From: Oryza sativa Japonica Group
Taxonomy: Eukaryota; Streptophyta; Magnoliopsida; Poales; Poaceae
Assembly: GCF_034140825.1 (NCBI RefSeq)
Contig: NC_089041.1
Span: 1,064,001 to 1,128,000 of the forward strand
Length of the DNA stretch: 64,000 bases
Direction: 5' to 3'
Shown here piece after piece: positions 43,321-55,074 of this stretch. Numbering within the stretch: the stretch's first letter is position 1; every line of letters begins with the position of its first letter. A model generated the notes under the pieces. That model saw only the letters and a program-made list of their open reading frames with translations. It did not search any database and was not told where the DNA came from. A program made the position numbers and the translations under genes.

Positions 43321-46300
43321 TCAATCCTGCTCACAAAGCTCCTCAAACCTGGCCAAGCTGCAACAGCCAAAAACTAATCATTACATTGCATGGTTCATAT
43401 CAATGGAGCTTTATAAGTGAAAAAAAGGGAGAAAACAGCAGCATAATCACAATTTCACTGAAAAGCATAGAAGACATATGACCATGACCACAAACCTCTT
43501 GAGGAGAGGCTTTGGATTGTAAGGGAACAGACCCTTCCTATGAAGATCTTCCAGTGTTCTCTTCAATGAAAGGAGGCATGCTTTAGCATTTAGAAAAAGC
43601 TTGTGTTTGTTCTTGCTTTTCTTATGACATGCAGAACCTAACTTAGGGCCTTCAATTGAGCTACCACTGCTACTATTTGCATCATTGAAGGTCTTCTGCC
43701 TTTTAAAGTTAAGTTTCTCTATTTTTGCCTCATAAATTGAATCATCAGTGAAAGAATGCCAACATTGGGTTACCAGGCGTAAGCACCTGAGATAGAGTAA
43801 CAGATATCATAATGTGGAGAAGGCACCTCTGTTATGCTGTTTATATACAAGGATTTGTAGGTACAAACTGACCTTAACAGATACTGTGCGCAATGCACAC
43901 CTACATCTTTAGATATCAGATAATCAACAAGCACCAAGTGATCATAGTGCAGCTGCAGAATGACATTAAAATAAACAAATACTATTATCCTCAAGACTCA
44001 TATTGTAGAGTGGAATCAGAAGAAGAAATTGGAAATCTACAGAAAAGTAATGGTGCATGAGCCAGCAAATGCATGAGACTTTATTAAGTTTGTAATGTCC
44101 CTTTACACATTGTATAACCCTCCATATGATTGTCTGAACTTGAAAGAACATGGAACATAAATAAGAGTGTCTTATTTATTTTTTTTTGAGTACAAGCTAC
44201 GGTAAGAAGGAATCCGCAACCAAATAAATAGTAAAGGATGCCCCCCTATCTTAAACAGTTTTGAACACTGCTGATTACTAAAGCTTGCTACTATATTTTT
44301 ACTACATACAGCAGTATGCCTGTGCAGAGAAATGAACAAGAACTGAAATTTAAAATGCCACCAATCCACCATGCAGAGAGTTGTGCTTCTTATAAACCTA
44401 GTGACATGAAGTAAAAGTATTTTCACTGACTCACCAATAAAAGCAAGAGATGGAAAACATGAACTGGGTCAAAAATGCTCGAGAACAGTTTGCCACCAAT
44501 CAGTTCAGAAGCCCATCTATTCTCCATGCTATCTCTGCAAGTTCAGAAAAAAAAAGAGCATAACTTTTAACTACACCCAGATCTGGATAACTTTCTAAGA
44601 CAAACTGCTTTACTCTTTGCTTACATTTTCGAGGAAATGAGTGGAGCATCAAGAAGTTGTAAGAGAACGTTGAACAGCATGTCATCCTAAAGTATAAAGG
44701 AACAGATCAGTATTATGTTAACACTTAACACTAGGAAAATTAACAAACTTAGCTGACAAATAACTTAAGCATCTAGATGAATTGGTTTGGAAAAACAGAA
44801 AGTGCAGAGAAGACAAATACAACTGGAATAAAAGCATTAGCACCTCTCTGTAATAACTAACATGCCTTTTCACTGGGGCTTATGCCAAACATAACAGGCA
44901 ACTCTATAGTAGTGTAGAGTAATATAAATGTATGAGAAATATCCTACTGTAAGGAAACAAATTATGTCCACAACAACCCACTTCCGAAGACAACTACAGC
45001 ATACTTGCAACTACTGCCAAATCCAAGTTACCAAAAACTACTTAAACAAAACCAACAAGATGAAACATATTTTCTACCTTGAACATTGATCAAGGTTAAT
45101 TAGCTACCAGGCAATTGTAACAGATGCATACCTCCTCCATATATAACTGCAGAAAGCACAGAGCATTGTCTGTAGATGATTTGAAGCCAAAAATCTTATC
45201 TAAGAAACATCTCTGAAACCAGTCTGAAATTTCTGATAAGGCAAAACAGTCACAATGATCACTGCAGTCTAGAACTTTGTGACCAAGCATTTGATCGTCT
45301 CTCTTGCATGAACATTGCAGTGCACTGTCATTGCCATTGTGAGCCAAACATATGCAAAAGCTAAGAAACAAATACATAGCCTGTCTTTGTAAGTGCCTAG
45401 TGGATTTATCATGAGTCTCACCCAGACCTACAGTGCTCAACAAAAATGGGGATCCTTCCAAACAGTTTTCTGGTTTAGCAATATGTTGCATTATAGGTTC
45501 ATGAAGAAGATCCTGGAAATGTTGTCGAAGTAATTTCAGGCAGCAAACAATATATGAGCAATCCTTCTGGATGTAAGGCTTTAGCCGCATCATTATCATC
45601 TGCATTGAAAAATAAATAGCAGACTGATGATGGTCCAAAAACAAAATGTTTAATTTCATAGAAGAACTTTATATGCACCTGATTAATCAAAAACTGTTTT
45701 ACAATTCTTATTCGTAAAAAATGAAAAGCAACAAAAATGTCAGTGCAGTAATAGAAAATCTTTGCATGTCTGAAATTACCAGAAATTTGTGCTTTAAGTA
45801 CTGAGAGAGACTTTTGGGGGCATCCTGATGCTCTGGTAATATAGCCACTAACTTAGGAATTACACCTACAAGCTTAGCATAGATATCTTGTCCATTGTTG
45901 TCTTCCAGGTCACTTTGCTCAAGTAAAGAGCACAATAGTTGGAGGAGACTGCTTGAAAGAAATCCTAACTGTTTCAAATCATCACTCAAGCTAAATGTGC
46001 TATCCTTGACAAGGTTTAGAGGTTCTCCAACATTGAGTTGATAATACAAATCCCAATCAACCATAAGAATATGATGAGCAGATATACAAATGAAGTCCTC
46101 TTTCAGTTCATTATCAGTGTGTTTAAGGAACTTTAAAATAGTGTGCAGTACTCGAAAGAGACTGGCCACCATATGCCCATTGATATCAAGACACCGTAGC
46201 TGAAGTAATTCCACGAAGCTTGTGATATTGGTGCTTGAAATAATAATGTCGTGACTTAGACTTTCCATAACAGAGCAATAGCAAATCGAGTCTTTTCTGA

Positions 46301-48139
46301 AACTGCTGATGGAGTCAATTAAAGAAGGTAAAGCACTATGAGCGCATGTTGATACTGTATGTATAGCTATCCAGACCAGCTCAACAAATTGAATCCAAAC
46401 AACCTCCTAAAATAGAGCAACAACCATGGAATAATAAATATTTTTGAGAGAGAAGTGTGGATCAGATTGAAAATGAGAAAGCATGAGAAGCTTACAAACT
46501 TCATTAGAGAGTCAGAGATGACAATCAGGATATTCCCAGCTGAGTGTTTAACATAACTGCTACAGAAACCAAAGAAGCCAACCTGAAAAGGATGATGTCA
46601 TATACTAACAAAGTAAGCTGTTGAAGAAAAAAAGCATGAGGGTACGAAATGTAATAAAACAGTATACAGTCACCACAATTGTCAATAATATCTAATTCTG
46701 AAGCAGTATACGTAGTTTAAAATTTTTGTGGAGCCACAGTTTCAACAACTTCCTCTGGTTAATTTTGTTGTTATTTTTTCATGCCTCCCTTTTCTATTGG
46801 TAAGAGTGGATGACACATTAACACTACTTACGGATCAAATGACATGATTCAAAGTTGTTGATAGAGACCCACAGGTGATCGGGATAACGCCTATGCCCTA
46901 CTTATATATCCTGATGCCAATATGCCTGAACAAATGTAAAAGATTAAGGTTAATGAAAATGAAGACTAATCCAGTGTTGCTCATTGTCTTTGTGTTGCTA
47001 TATAAACAATGAATGACTCAGGCAGTCAGGCACTAGCACCCAGAACCCTTCGCTTCCCAAAGACCCCAACAATTACTTATTGGTTCATAGTAGCATAAAA
47101 AGTGCCAGATGTATTTAGTCTAAAGAGCCATTGCTCAATGGCAGGGACGAAGGGTAATATTGTGCACTTCATATTTAATACTGTAACAGGTGGTTATGAG
47201 GAACTGGGACCATATGAGGATCCCGCTGACTATGATTGGAAAGTTGATGGCTGACGCAACAAAGCTGTATATGAAATATTCTTACCAATATGGAGATAAT
47301 ATTGGCCAGGCAGCTAAATCCATCATCAAAATGCTGGTTAGCTGGTAAACTGCAACTGTGAACTTCCGCGGAACATGAAATAATCTCCTAAAGAAAAAGG
47401 GTAAGAAACAAATGAATGTAATACTTGGAACCTGAGTGACAGAATCAAACAAATTCCCTCACAAAACAGAAATCAGTTACTACATGAACTAAGTAATTTG
47501 ATGCCATAAAGACATTTCACAAGCCATTCTACATCATCATCACAATCCCAAACCACTCCCTCTCTGCTCCGTGATGATACCTTACACTACAGGGTTAAAG
47601 CCATGTGCTAATAATAGATTTTATCATTACGTTCTAATTCCTCAACCCCAATATAAAGCAAATGCTCAGTCAGTCGCATAATTTCGACTAAACCTACAGC
47701 AGTTCAACAATCAAACTGACCAAAAAAAGGCTATCGGAGGCAATACCTGATCCAATTCGCACCCTTCGTCGTCGTCCTCCTCCTCCTCTTCCTCCTCTTC
47801 CTCTTCCCATCCTCGAATCGCCTTACTTACCTAAAAAAATCCCAAAAAAATCACGGAAGGGAAGGGCAATAGAGCGCAGCAGTAACAATCGCGAACCCTA
47901 GTGAGAGGATTACTCGGGAGAGCGCGAGGAGGATCCGCCGCTCGTCCTCCCGTGTGAGCCGCGTGGCCGGCGGCTTGGGTTCCTGTGAGCGGCGCGCACG
48001 GAGTGATAGGCTAGGACTAGGAGACCAGAGTCATCAGAGGCCAGTGCAGAGAGCTGCTTACGAGGTGGGGGAGGAGTGCGCAGGCGACGAGGTCGCAGAG
48101 GCGAGCGAGCTGCCGCCTCTCCCGCCGCCGCCGCGCCAT
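43321..48139 (-). CDS. Lines-type protein (LINS1 homologue), 12 exons
   Basis: Minus-strand coding exons: 48062-48139, 47914-47982, 47747-47830, 47286-47387, 46496-46582, 45780-46406, 45132-45599, 44625-44686, 44435-44534, 43873-43952, 43496-43786, 43321-43357. All junctions are GT-AG, phases agree, and the joined frame is open for 694 aa. It starts MARRRRERRQLARLCDLVAC; exon 3 has an acidic run (EEEEEEEEEEDDDEGCELDQ). The middle is helical and Leu-rich (LGFLSSSLLQLLCSLLEQSD, SQYLKHKFLMIMMRLKPYIQ). The C-terminus (LLSLKRTLEDLHRKGLFPYN, PKPLLKSLARFEELCEQD) fits the Lines C-terminal domain, which is the main reason for the name. Animal LINS is of unclear molecular function; the plant role is unknown. 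Single copy here. Confidence 0.75.
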
Positions 48140-50287
48140 TCGCGTCGCGCCGCCTCTCCCCTTCCGGTGGATTCGAATTGGGATTTCAAATTCGGAGAAA
48201 AGTTTTTGATTTTTGCCTGAAATTCTCGGAAATTCATTCGAGGTTGGTAAATTTATTGGCCCATTGCGCTAATGGGCCCGGCCCATCATTACACTACATT
48301 AGATAAAGCCCATAGTATTATAGGCCGTAAGAGTCACAAGGGGAAGAACCGGAGAGAGAGAGGAACGGCGATGAGGAAGGCGGCGGCGGCGGTGGCGCCG
48401 TCGACCACGACGGGGTACGGGTCCGGCGAGGCGAGGCGGTCCTCCGGCGGCCGGAGAAGCCGCGGAGGCAAAGGGTGAAGAGGATGAAGGAGGCTTCACC
48501 TGCCACCGCGCGTCAAGTACATGCACCAACTACTATTTCTCAATTTCATTTTCCGCTTGATTCATTCTAGTAGTCTCCTATAATTTCCACTGAGTTTTGG
48601 GTCTAATAAATTAATATAAGCGCGTGTTAGTTTCCACTTTGGTTTTCATCGATGCGATTATAGCGTAGTTTCGCGTTAATTGAGATCATTTATCTATAGG
48701 GTCTTATCCTATTTATCTATATGATCGTAAATTGCAGGGAACTAAGGCACCTTCTGTCACATGATCCCATCATCATTAGGTAACAACAAACACCAGATAA
48801 AAGAAGTGGTAGGGTGGGTGATGATCTTAAGAATTCAAGATTTGTTGTCGATGACTGAGTAGCCTCCGCCAGCGAGCATGATAAGGATTGGATTGTTTTA
48901 TTTTCTTTTTGGGAGAACGATTCAAGTATTGATTACTCCTATCTTGGAAACGAAATGCGGAAATGGCATAGTTGATTACAGAATTTTTGGCTAAATGACG
49001 CGCTTAAGTAGATAAACACAGATTAGACAAACCCATGCTAATGTAAATCTACCCTCGTTTGCAACTTCCTACGGTTTTGCGGGTGAATGTGACATCTTAA
49101 TTAGGAACTTTCCTCCTCCTTCGTGGAAACTTTTCATGTCTCTTTCTGTCTTTCATATGTTCAACTTCAGTAATATTACTTTTTTGAATACTCATTATAT
49201 TATTAAGGTTTAGTAATATTACAATAATCTCAATCTGCTCTACTTCTTCATATATAGACAGTTAGTTCATTTGTAAGACAGCTGCTTACTCCTACTGTCC
49301 TACATGCATGGTTTGTCCAGGTCCATCAATACAAATCAATAACACCAGTACGCCACTAGGCCAATTCTCTGCATGTGACCTGGCCAGCTTCCAAATCTTC
49401 TCAGAGTTGGGATCAGTGGCTAGTATCTCGGTTCTTTAGTAAGAGCCTAAGAGGCAAAGGTGAGAATTTTATTATGCATACCATCTACCTATACTTATAC
49501 TAACTGGGTACTTCAAGAAAATATCTTAATAGGAAAAGCAGTGAATAAATTGCTGCCACTACATATCTAGTAATAGTTCCTCCTTTCTCACTCACCTTCT
49601 ATCCATTCATCCGTCTAGTGGGAGTGAATTATAAGCTTAGATTGAAAGAAGAATAGACATCAATTACAATTTGCTAATTGTCAATTTTTAATTTCATTAA
49701 ATTAATAGGATACCACTAAATTGAGAGCCCGAAATTGGTTTCCTTTTAAATCTTATAATTTTTAAATATAAATCACTTTGTCCTTAACTTCTTAAAAACA
49801 GCTTCACACACACGCGCGCACATATTGTATGTGTGTATGTATGTATGTATGTATGTAACATAATTTAGAGGATTTCCCTGCGCAATTTTGAGCAGACCTA
49901 GATTTCAAAAGTAGGATCAGGTTTAGTAACAATTCTTAGCTTAAGTTTCTTAGATTCAATTGTAATTTGTATATAACAGATTCTAACATTAGAATTGGAT
50001 TTGATACTTGATAGACAACTCTTACTTTCTACTATTTATATAGACATGGCTGTATTTTTTATATACAACTATATCGATCAATCTATATCATTATAATTTG
50101 GACCTATCACGATCAAATGGCCAATATCTTTACTTTTTTTTTCTTCAATTAATGTGATAATTTCTACGTCCCTTAAGCGAATATGGTGCCCCATTTCGAG
50201 CTCTCTCTGCAACCTAATCACTTTCACTTTATGTCTTCTGTCAAAATGCTCCCTTTTTTCTTTTTTTTTTCTGTAGAAACAGTCCTC
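48140..50287. other. Upstream region of the Rx_N-like gene 1
   Basis: The first 100 bases are the promoter/leader of the Lines-type gene in the other direction. A GC-rich island at 48340-48520 on + includes a 35-codon frame from ATG at 48371 (MRKAAAAVAPSTTTGYGSGE) and could be a first exon or leader of gene 1. The rest is AT-rich. Just before the ATG at 50288 a long pyrimidine tract ends in CTGTAG (about 50250-50275), a good intron acceptor, suggesting a 5' UTR intron. Confidence 0.55.
49829..49857. repeat. (GTAT)n microsatellite
   Basis: About six GTAT/TATG units just after a short CA/CG repeat (CACACACGCGCGCACA). Confidence 0.9.
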
Positions 50288-51658
50288 ATGGCAGAAATGG
50301 TGGCCTCAACTGTTGTCCAAGAGGTTTTGGGCGGAGCCGTCTCCTACTTGTCCAGCAACCGGGAGAAGGTGTCCGAGAGGCACAACTTGGAGAAGTTGGA
50401 GATGGCACACGCTCAATTGGAGCACGCCCTAGAGAGATCTTCAAAGCTACCCATCACAGATGTTTCCTTGCTTCGTCAGAGGAGGATGTTCAAACGTGCC
50501 TATGAGGAGTGCAGTGAAGTGGTGGAGAAATGCAAGGTGCGGATTTTGGAAGTTGCTGAAGAGCAAGGGGTAACACACAGCTATTTTCCCAAGCAGTTTG
50601 TCCAAGCCGTAAAAGCCATGAAATCATATGTCTTGTCTTTCCTTGGCATGAACAAGCAATATCTTTTGAGTTGCTCCCATGTTCGCAGATTCGAATGGTT
50701 TGCAAAGAAGGCTGGTAAGTTTGCGAGGGATGTGGAGACTGGCCGTACACTTTGGCACTACAACTTTTTTAGCTCTCTCATCAGACCACTTCTAGAAGGG
50801 AAACATCTCAAGTATGACATGCCATTGCAAGGAAGCAAAACCCTTGGTATTACAATAGTACCTGTATCTCTTGAAGGGCGTGGCGTAGAGGCATTGATAC
50901 AGTTAAATAAGGAGGATAGCAGAATGCCACTGAAAAATTTTTGTCTGTTGCTGATACTACGACTCTCAGAGAGCACGGACATAGTTAGGATTATCATCAA
51001 TTGCTTGCAGTTACTTGGGCCTCATTTCACGCGTTTGGCTAAAGATGCAATTGGTCAACTTGCTGCTCTACAACACTCACATCCTCAAGACCTCGAACCA
51101 CTGCTAGCACTTCAGGCCGTGGACTACCATCGGAGCTTTCTTGCCTTTCGAGCTACAGTTGCTCGCCCTGATCCATTTTGTTGCAGAGAAAAGAGGCTCG
51201 ATCCTTGTGCTGACAACACCATCTCGCCCAATTTACCATATGATATTCCAGAACAAGTTATCTATGTGCGCTGCAGCAGCTACATTTCGGCTGTTGAGTA
51301 CAATTACTTGTACAACTCAAGCAATATTGTGAGGGATTGGTCTATCCTGAAGATGGTGATCAATATTTCGCCTCATTTCTCGCACCCTGAAGCCAATCGG
51401 GGGAGTTACAGTAGTCGGGGAGCAACTGATAAGTGTATGTATGCTAGTCTGCACGAAATGCAGGAGATGGCAGTGTTAGTGCCCAAGGTAATGGATTGCT
51501 TCGTCTGTCAACCTGACTTGGGGTTTTATTCACTGTCTTTTCATTCAGTTCATGGTTATGGATACCTTTGTCTGATGAAGCCGCGCATCCGGAGCTGCAA
51601 AACCAATTCTAGTTGCAGATCCAAGGCCAGGAGAGTATCAAAGACAAGACATAACTAG
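50288..51658 (+). CDS. Rx_N-like coiled-coil protein 1 (short member)
   Basis: Single-exon CDS, 456 aa from MAEMVASTVVQEVLGGAV. The open frame extends upstream to 50183, but the Met at 50288 matches copy 2 (GTCCTAATGGCAGAG) and follows a probable UTR-intron acceptor. Residues about 5-90 look like the Rx N-terminal coiled coil of plant NLRs (EKLEMAHAQLEHALERSSKL, ECSEVVEKCKVRILEVAEEQ). There is no NB-ARC P-loop or LRR. The following region shares VRRFEWFAKKAGKFARDVET, YNFFSSLIRPLLEGKHLKYD, LQLLGPHF and ARPDPFCC with copies 2-4. Unlike them it lacks the conserved end (SDFLNLWAAHAPVQLQGSIL) and finishes with a basic tail, KARRVSKTRHN. It is the most diverged member. Confidence 0.85.
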   Translation: MAEMVASTVVQEVLGGAVSYLSSNREKVSERHNLEKLEMAHAQLEHALERSSKLPITDVSLLRQRRMFKRAYEECSEVVEKCKVRILEVAEEQGVTHSYFPKQFVQAVKAMKSYVLSFLGMNKQYLLSCSHVRRFEWFAKKAGKFARDVETGRTLWHYNFFSSLIRPLLEGKHLKYDMPLQGSKTLGITIVPVSLEGRGVEALIQLNKEDSRMPLKNFCLLLILRLSESTDIVRIIINCLQLLGPHFTRLAKDAIGQLAALQHSHPQDLEPLLALQAVDYHRSFLAFRATVARPDPFCCREKRLDPCADNTISPNLPYDIPEQVIYVRCSSYISAVEYNYLYNSSNIVRDWSILKMVINISPHFSHPEANRGSYSSRGATDKCMYASLHEMQEMAVLVPKVMDCFVCQPDLGFYSLSFHSVHGYGYLCLMKPRIRSCKTNSSCRSKARRVSKTRHN

Positions 51659-53535
51659 TGTAAGTTTTGGTAGGGGCGGACAGTTTAATCATGTATTATG
51701 TATATGCTTACTGAAGATGTTCCCCTTCAAATTAAAAGATGTATAATATTGTACTAGTACGAGCCAGTGTGTTTAGGTTTAGCCAAGGCCCATCTTAGTC
51801 TTGACTCTTGACAAGCCAGTCTATGTTAATTAATTTCCTGTATGTTCAATGCAAATGTACATGTTTTACATCTGCTAGCTATTGTTCAGTTCTTATTTTT
51901 TTTCTGTCACAGTTAGTTATTTTTTCATACACGAATTTTAAAGCAAATCGAATGGTTCAAAATTACATGATAGTTACATGTAATTACAATGAAATTACAT
52001 TGAGATTGTACTAAAAGTTTGACAAATGTAAATATAGTACAATCTCAATATAATTACATTGTAATTTATATATAGCAAAATTTGTTGACAGAAAAAATTT
52101 CATTGTAATTTCAATATAATTTTTAGAAAAAAACGTCGACAAATATATAACAAAATCGGCATTACTATCTCATTGCTGAAATAGATGAGCAATATTTATC
52201 TCTTGGGCCTTATTTGGATGGGCCTCAATTCTGGCCCACCCACGTGTATTAATCTATGTAAGCGGGCTGTCATTTCGGCCTAGCCAAATGAGGCTTTCAA
52301 GCTGTTGCTTTCGGCCCAGTCCACTGCCGCGGTGACCGAGAGCGCTGGCGGCGAGCGGCGGCGCCGCCGCCGCAGCCGCCGCGCGCATGGCGGCACGGGG
52401 AGGTAGGAGGCGGAGCATGGAGGGGGAAGCTAGCTGCGCCCCGGCGCGACGGAGATGAGGAGGCGCAAGCACAAGCGCACCCACCGACTACCGCCGCGGC
52501 GAGCGCTCGAGGTATGCACGCTCGGTTCACTCGCATCTCCGGTTGGTTTACTGTTGTTACCGCCGGCGTCCCGTCAGATGATGGAGAAGATTTTTCACCG
52601 CCTGCTCGAATGATGCTACCATCTTTCACACTAGGGAGTAAAATTAGCGAGGGATCAATTTGATTTTTCTACCATCTGTTCATACTAAGGGAGTAAAATT
52701 AGCTAGGGGTCAATTTAATTTCCACCATGGATGTGCTTTATAGGTAGTTGCATCGTCAACAACTTTAGAAGTTACTTACGTTTGCTTTCACATTTTCTGC
52801 AATAGTGATAAGATACTACCGTCTAATCGGTTTTATGCTGTAGAAAAGGACATCCCATTATGAAAGGGAAACTGATTTCACTTTCGTGTACGAGGAAAAC
52901 GTGATGCCAGGCATCGGACTAGATATTATTCCGTTCTTCTCCCTAAATGATTAAACAATGACCAGAGTTTGACAAGGGTCATTGAAGAATTAACCAAATG
53001 ACAAAGACCAGTCACCTCATCGCAAGAGATTGTTGTAGCAAATGGTCCCCATTTGGCCATTTTCTTCTCCTTGAGAATATAACAAAACCAACTGAGTGCA
53101 GGACTCGCTAACCACTTTTGACCCATTAACCCTCAAAAGTCCTGGGTATCACAATCCATTCCTATCCACAATAGTTTTTTCTTCTTCTTTTTTGAGCCAT
53201 CAGCGGAGGGCCGAAGAGGCCCACTTGAACATTTCATTAATTCCACAATAATCTGATCACTTTCTTCTGTCCCTTCCAAATATCAGTATATATTACAGAA
53301 TTGTGAGCTCGCCATTCAGGCAATCTGGTCTCAGCCTGCTGGGTAGATTCTTATACTGCCACAGTGCCACTTCATGTGCTCTTTGGCAATACCTTCCATC
53401 CCAGGTTCTTTTCTACCAATTCAAACTCAGCAGGCTGAAGTAGTTCTACTATAATCAGAGCAATTCATTACAGATCAGGAATCACTGATCTGTCCCTTTA
53501 TTACATTGGGCATAGTGATATGTGATCGAGTCCTA
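51659..53535. other. Intergenic region between Rx_N-like genes 1 and 2
   Basis: AT-rich 3' flank; an imperfect inverted repeat at 51975-52115 (GAAATTACATTGAGATTGTA pairing with TACAATCTCAATATAATTAC), possibly a small MITE; a GC-rich exon-like island at 52320-52510 ending CGAG|GTATGC, a candidate first exon or leader for gene 2; a direct repeat at about 52620-52730 (GGGAGTAAAATTAGC twice); and a short retroposed insert (listed). Confidence 0.55.
53174..53241 (-). mobile_element. Short retroposed fragment with target duplication
   Basis: 68 bp starting with a T-rich run (a poly-A tail in reverse) followed by GAGCCATCAGCGGAGGGCCG. It is flanked by the 9-bp direct repeat TCCACAATA (53165-53173, 53242-53250). 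Resembles the insert at 59650. LINE- or SINE-type retroposition is inferred from the tail and duplication. Confidence 0.6.
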
Positions 53536-55074
53536 ATGGCAGAGATTGTTAGTTCTGTGGTTGTTCATGAGGCAGTCAACCAAATCATACATGGCTTGGT
53601 GAACTGGAATGAGCGAAAATCAAGCGCAGAGGAGAACATGGAGAGGCTTGAGATGGCACACATCAGGTTGGAGGCTGCACTTGAGACATCCTGTAAGTGG
53701 CGAATCACTGATTCTTCATTACTGTGTTGGCAGAAGAAGCTGAAGCGTGCTGCTCAAGAGTGCGATGACACACTGCGCAAATGCCGGCAACGCATCCTGG
53801 AACAAGAAGAGGCAGAACAAGAAGTAAGGAATTCCTCTATTCCTAGACGAATAGCCCATGCCACCAAGTCATTAGTGTCCTCCTTATTTTACAGCAATAT
53901 CGATGGCTCATGTAGATCTGCTGTTCGAAGATTTGAGTGGTTTGCAGATGGAGCTAATGAGTTTTTGAGATTTGTGGAGTTTGGAGGAACACCACATCAG
54001 TACTTGTTCTTTGATCCTCTTATCAGGCAACTTCTTGCAGGCAAAACACTAGAGTATAAATTAGTGTCTGAAAATAAGTACCGGTTGTTTGTCATACGGC
54101 CCTTCTGTATTTCAGAGAATAGAATAGAGGCTAGGCTGATCTTTGACAGTAAAAATGCTAGTGCACTGGAGGATGATTTTTTCCTGTGTATGCTGCTACA
54201 AGTTTCAGAGAGTGTGGACATACTTGGCATTGTAATCAAGTGCTTGCAGCTGTTTAATCCCCATTTCATGTCTACAGCTGAATCTGTTAGGAATGAACTT
54301 ACTCAGCTACCTTCACAAGATTTCACCTGGGTGCCATATGCTGAATCATGCCACAAAAAACACTGGGATAATATTCACAGCATTACTACCCAATGGTTTC
54401 GCCCTAACCCATTATGCTGCAAGCAGCATGGTCAGAACCACAGCTGTGAAAGTAGCAATCTAGGAATGCCATCTGTACAGGGTGTTTCTCTAGGACCAGT
54501 TATTGAAGTGAGTTTGCAGTGCCATGTCCCAGTTCCTGAGTTCAGAGAACAGGGAACAATTGTCAAAGGCAAGCCTTCTCTTAAAAAATGCCCGCATATG
54601 AAAGTTGACCTTGTCTACACACCCCATGGCTCATCACAAGACCTACTCCCAGAAATCAAGAGTTCTGTAATAGAGGTAATTAATGGTGATAAGCAACATT
54701 GCTTGCACACAAACATTGCCTTGGAACTAATGGAAGAGATCATGCTGCCAAGGGCAGTAGATTGTTTTCATGAGAATGCAGAAGCGAAATTGTATCAGAT
54801 GCTTTGGAAGTCTAAACATGGTGGTGCATATCTTCAGGTTATGAAGGCAACCATGAACACTCGGAGCACACAGAGAACCATTCGAGGATCTAGGAAAGCG
54901 AAGCTGTTGCAACAGCAGGGTCATAAAACACAGCATCGTACAAATGCAATCTCTGACTTCCTCAACCTTTGGTCTGCACATGCGCCTGTCCAGCTGCAGG
55001 GCTCAATCCTCGATTGGATTCAGAAAGAGAAGGAAGCACAATTAGCACCTCCTCTACTGCGCCTGAAATTTTAG
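53536..55074 (+). CDS. Rx_N-like coiled-coil protein 2
   Basis: Single-exon CDS, 512 aa from MAEIVSSVVVHEAVNQIIHG; in-frame codons before it (to 53506) are leader. The N-terminal coiled coil is at about 5-110 (MERLEMAHIRLEAALETSCK, WQKKLKRAAQECDDTLRKCR). The conserved middle is VRRFEWFADGANEFLRFVEF, LFFDPLIRQLLAGKTLEYKL, ILGIVIKCLQLFNPHF and WFRPNPLCCKQH. The C-terminal part has HTNIALELMEEIMLPRAVDC, MLWKSKHGGAYLQVMKAT, RTIRGSRKAKLL, SDFLNLWSAHAPVQLQGSIL and DWIQKEKEAQLAPPLLRLKF. No NB-ARC or LRR and no TM or signal peptide are seen. Possibly an NLR-derived or NLR-partner protein of immunity; this is inference from the N-terminal domain only. Confidence 0.88.
   Translation: MAEIVSSVVVHEAVNQIIHGLVNWNERKSSAEENMERLEMAHIRLEAALETSCKWRITDSSLLCWQKKLKRAAQECDDTLRKCRQRILEQEEAEQEVRNSSIPRRIAHATKSLVSSLFYSNIDGSCRSAVRRFEWFADGANEFLRFVEFGGTPHQYLFFDPLIRQLLAGKTLEYKLVSENKYRLFVIRPFCISENRIEARLIFDSKNASALEDDFFLCMLLQVSESVDILGIVIKCLQLFNPHFMSTAESVRNELTQLPSQDFTWVPYAESCHKKHWDNIHSITTQWFRPNPLCCKQHGQNHSCESSNLGMPSVQGVSLGPVIEVSLQCHVPVPEFREQGTIVKGKPSLKKCPHMKVDLVYTPHGSSQDLLPEIKSSVIEVINGDKQHCLHTNIALELMEEIMLPRAVDCFHENAEAKLYQMLWKSKHGGAYLQVMKATMNTRSTQRTIRGSRKAKLLQQQGHKTQHRTNAISDFLNLWSAHAPVQLQGSILDWIQKEKEAQLAPPLLRLKF

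Noticed and set aside
53506-53535. Start of Rx_N-like protein 2 at the first Met (53506)
   Set aside because: Residues before MAEIV are not shared with copies 3 and 4 and lie in probable leader sequence.
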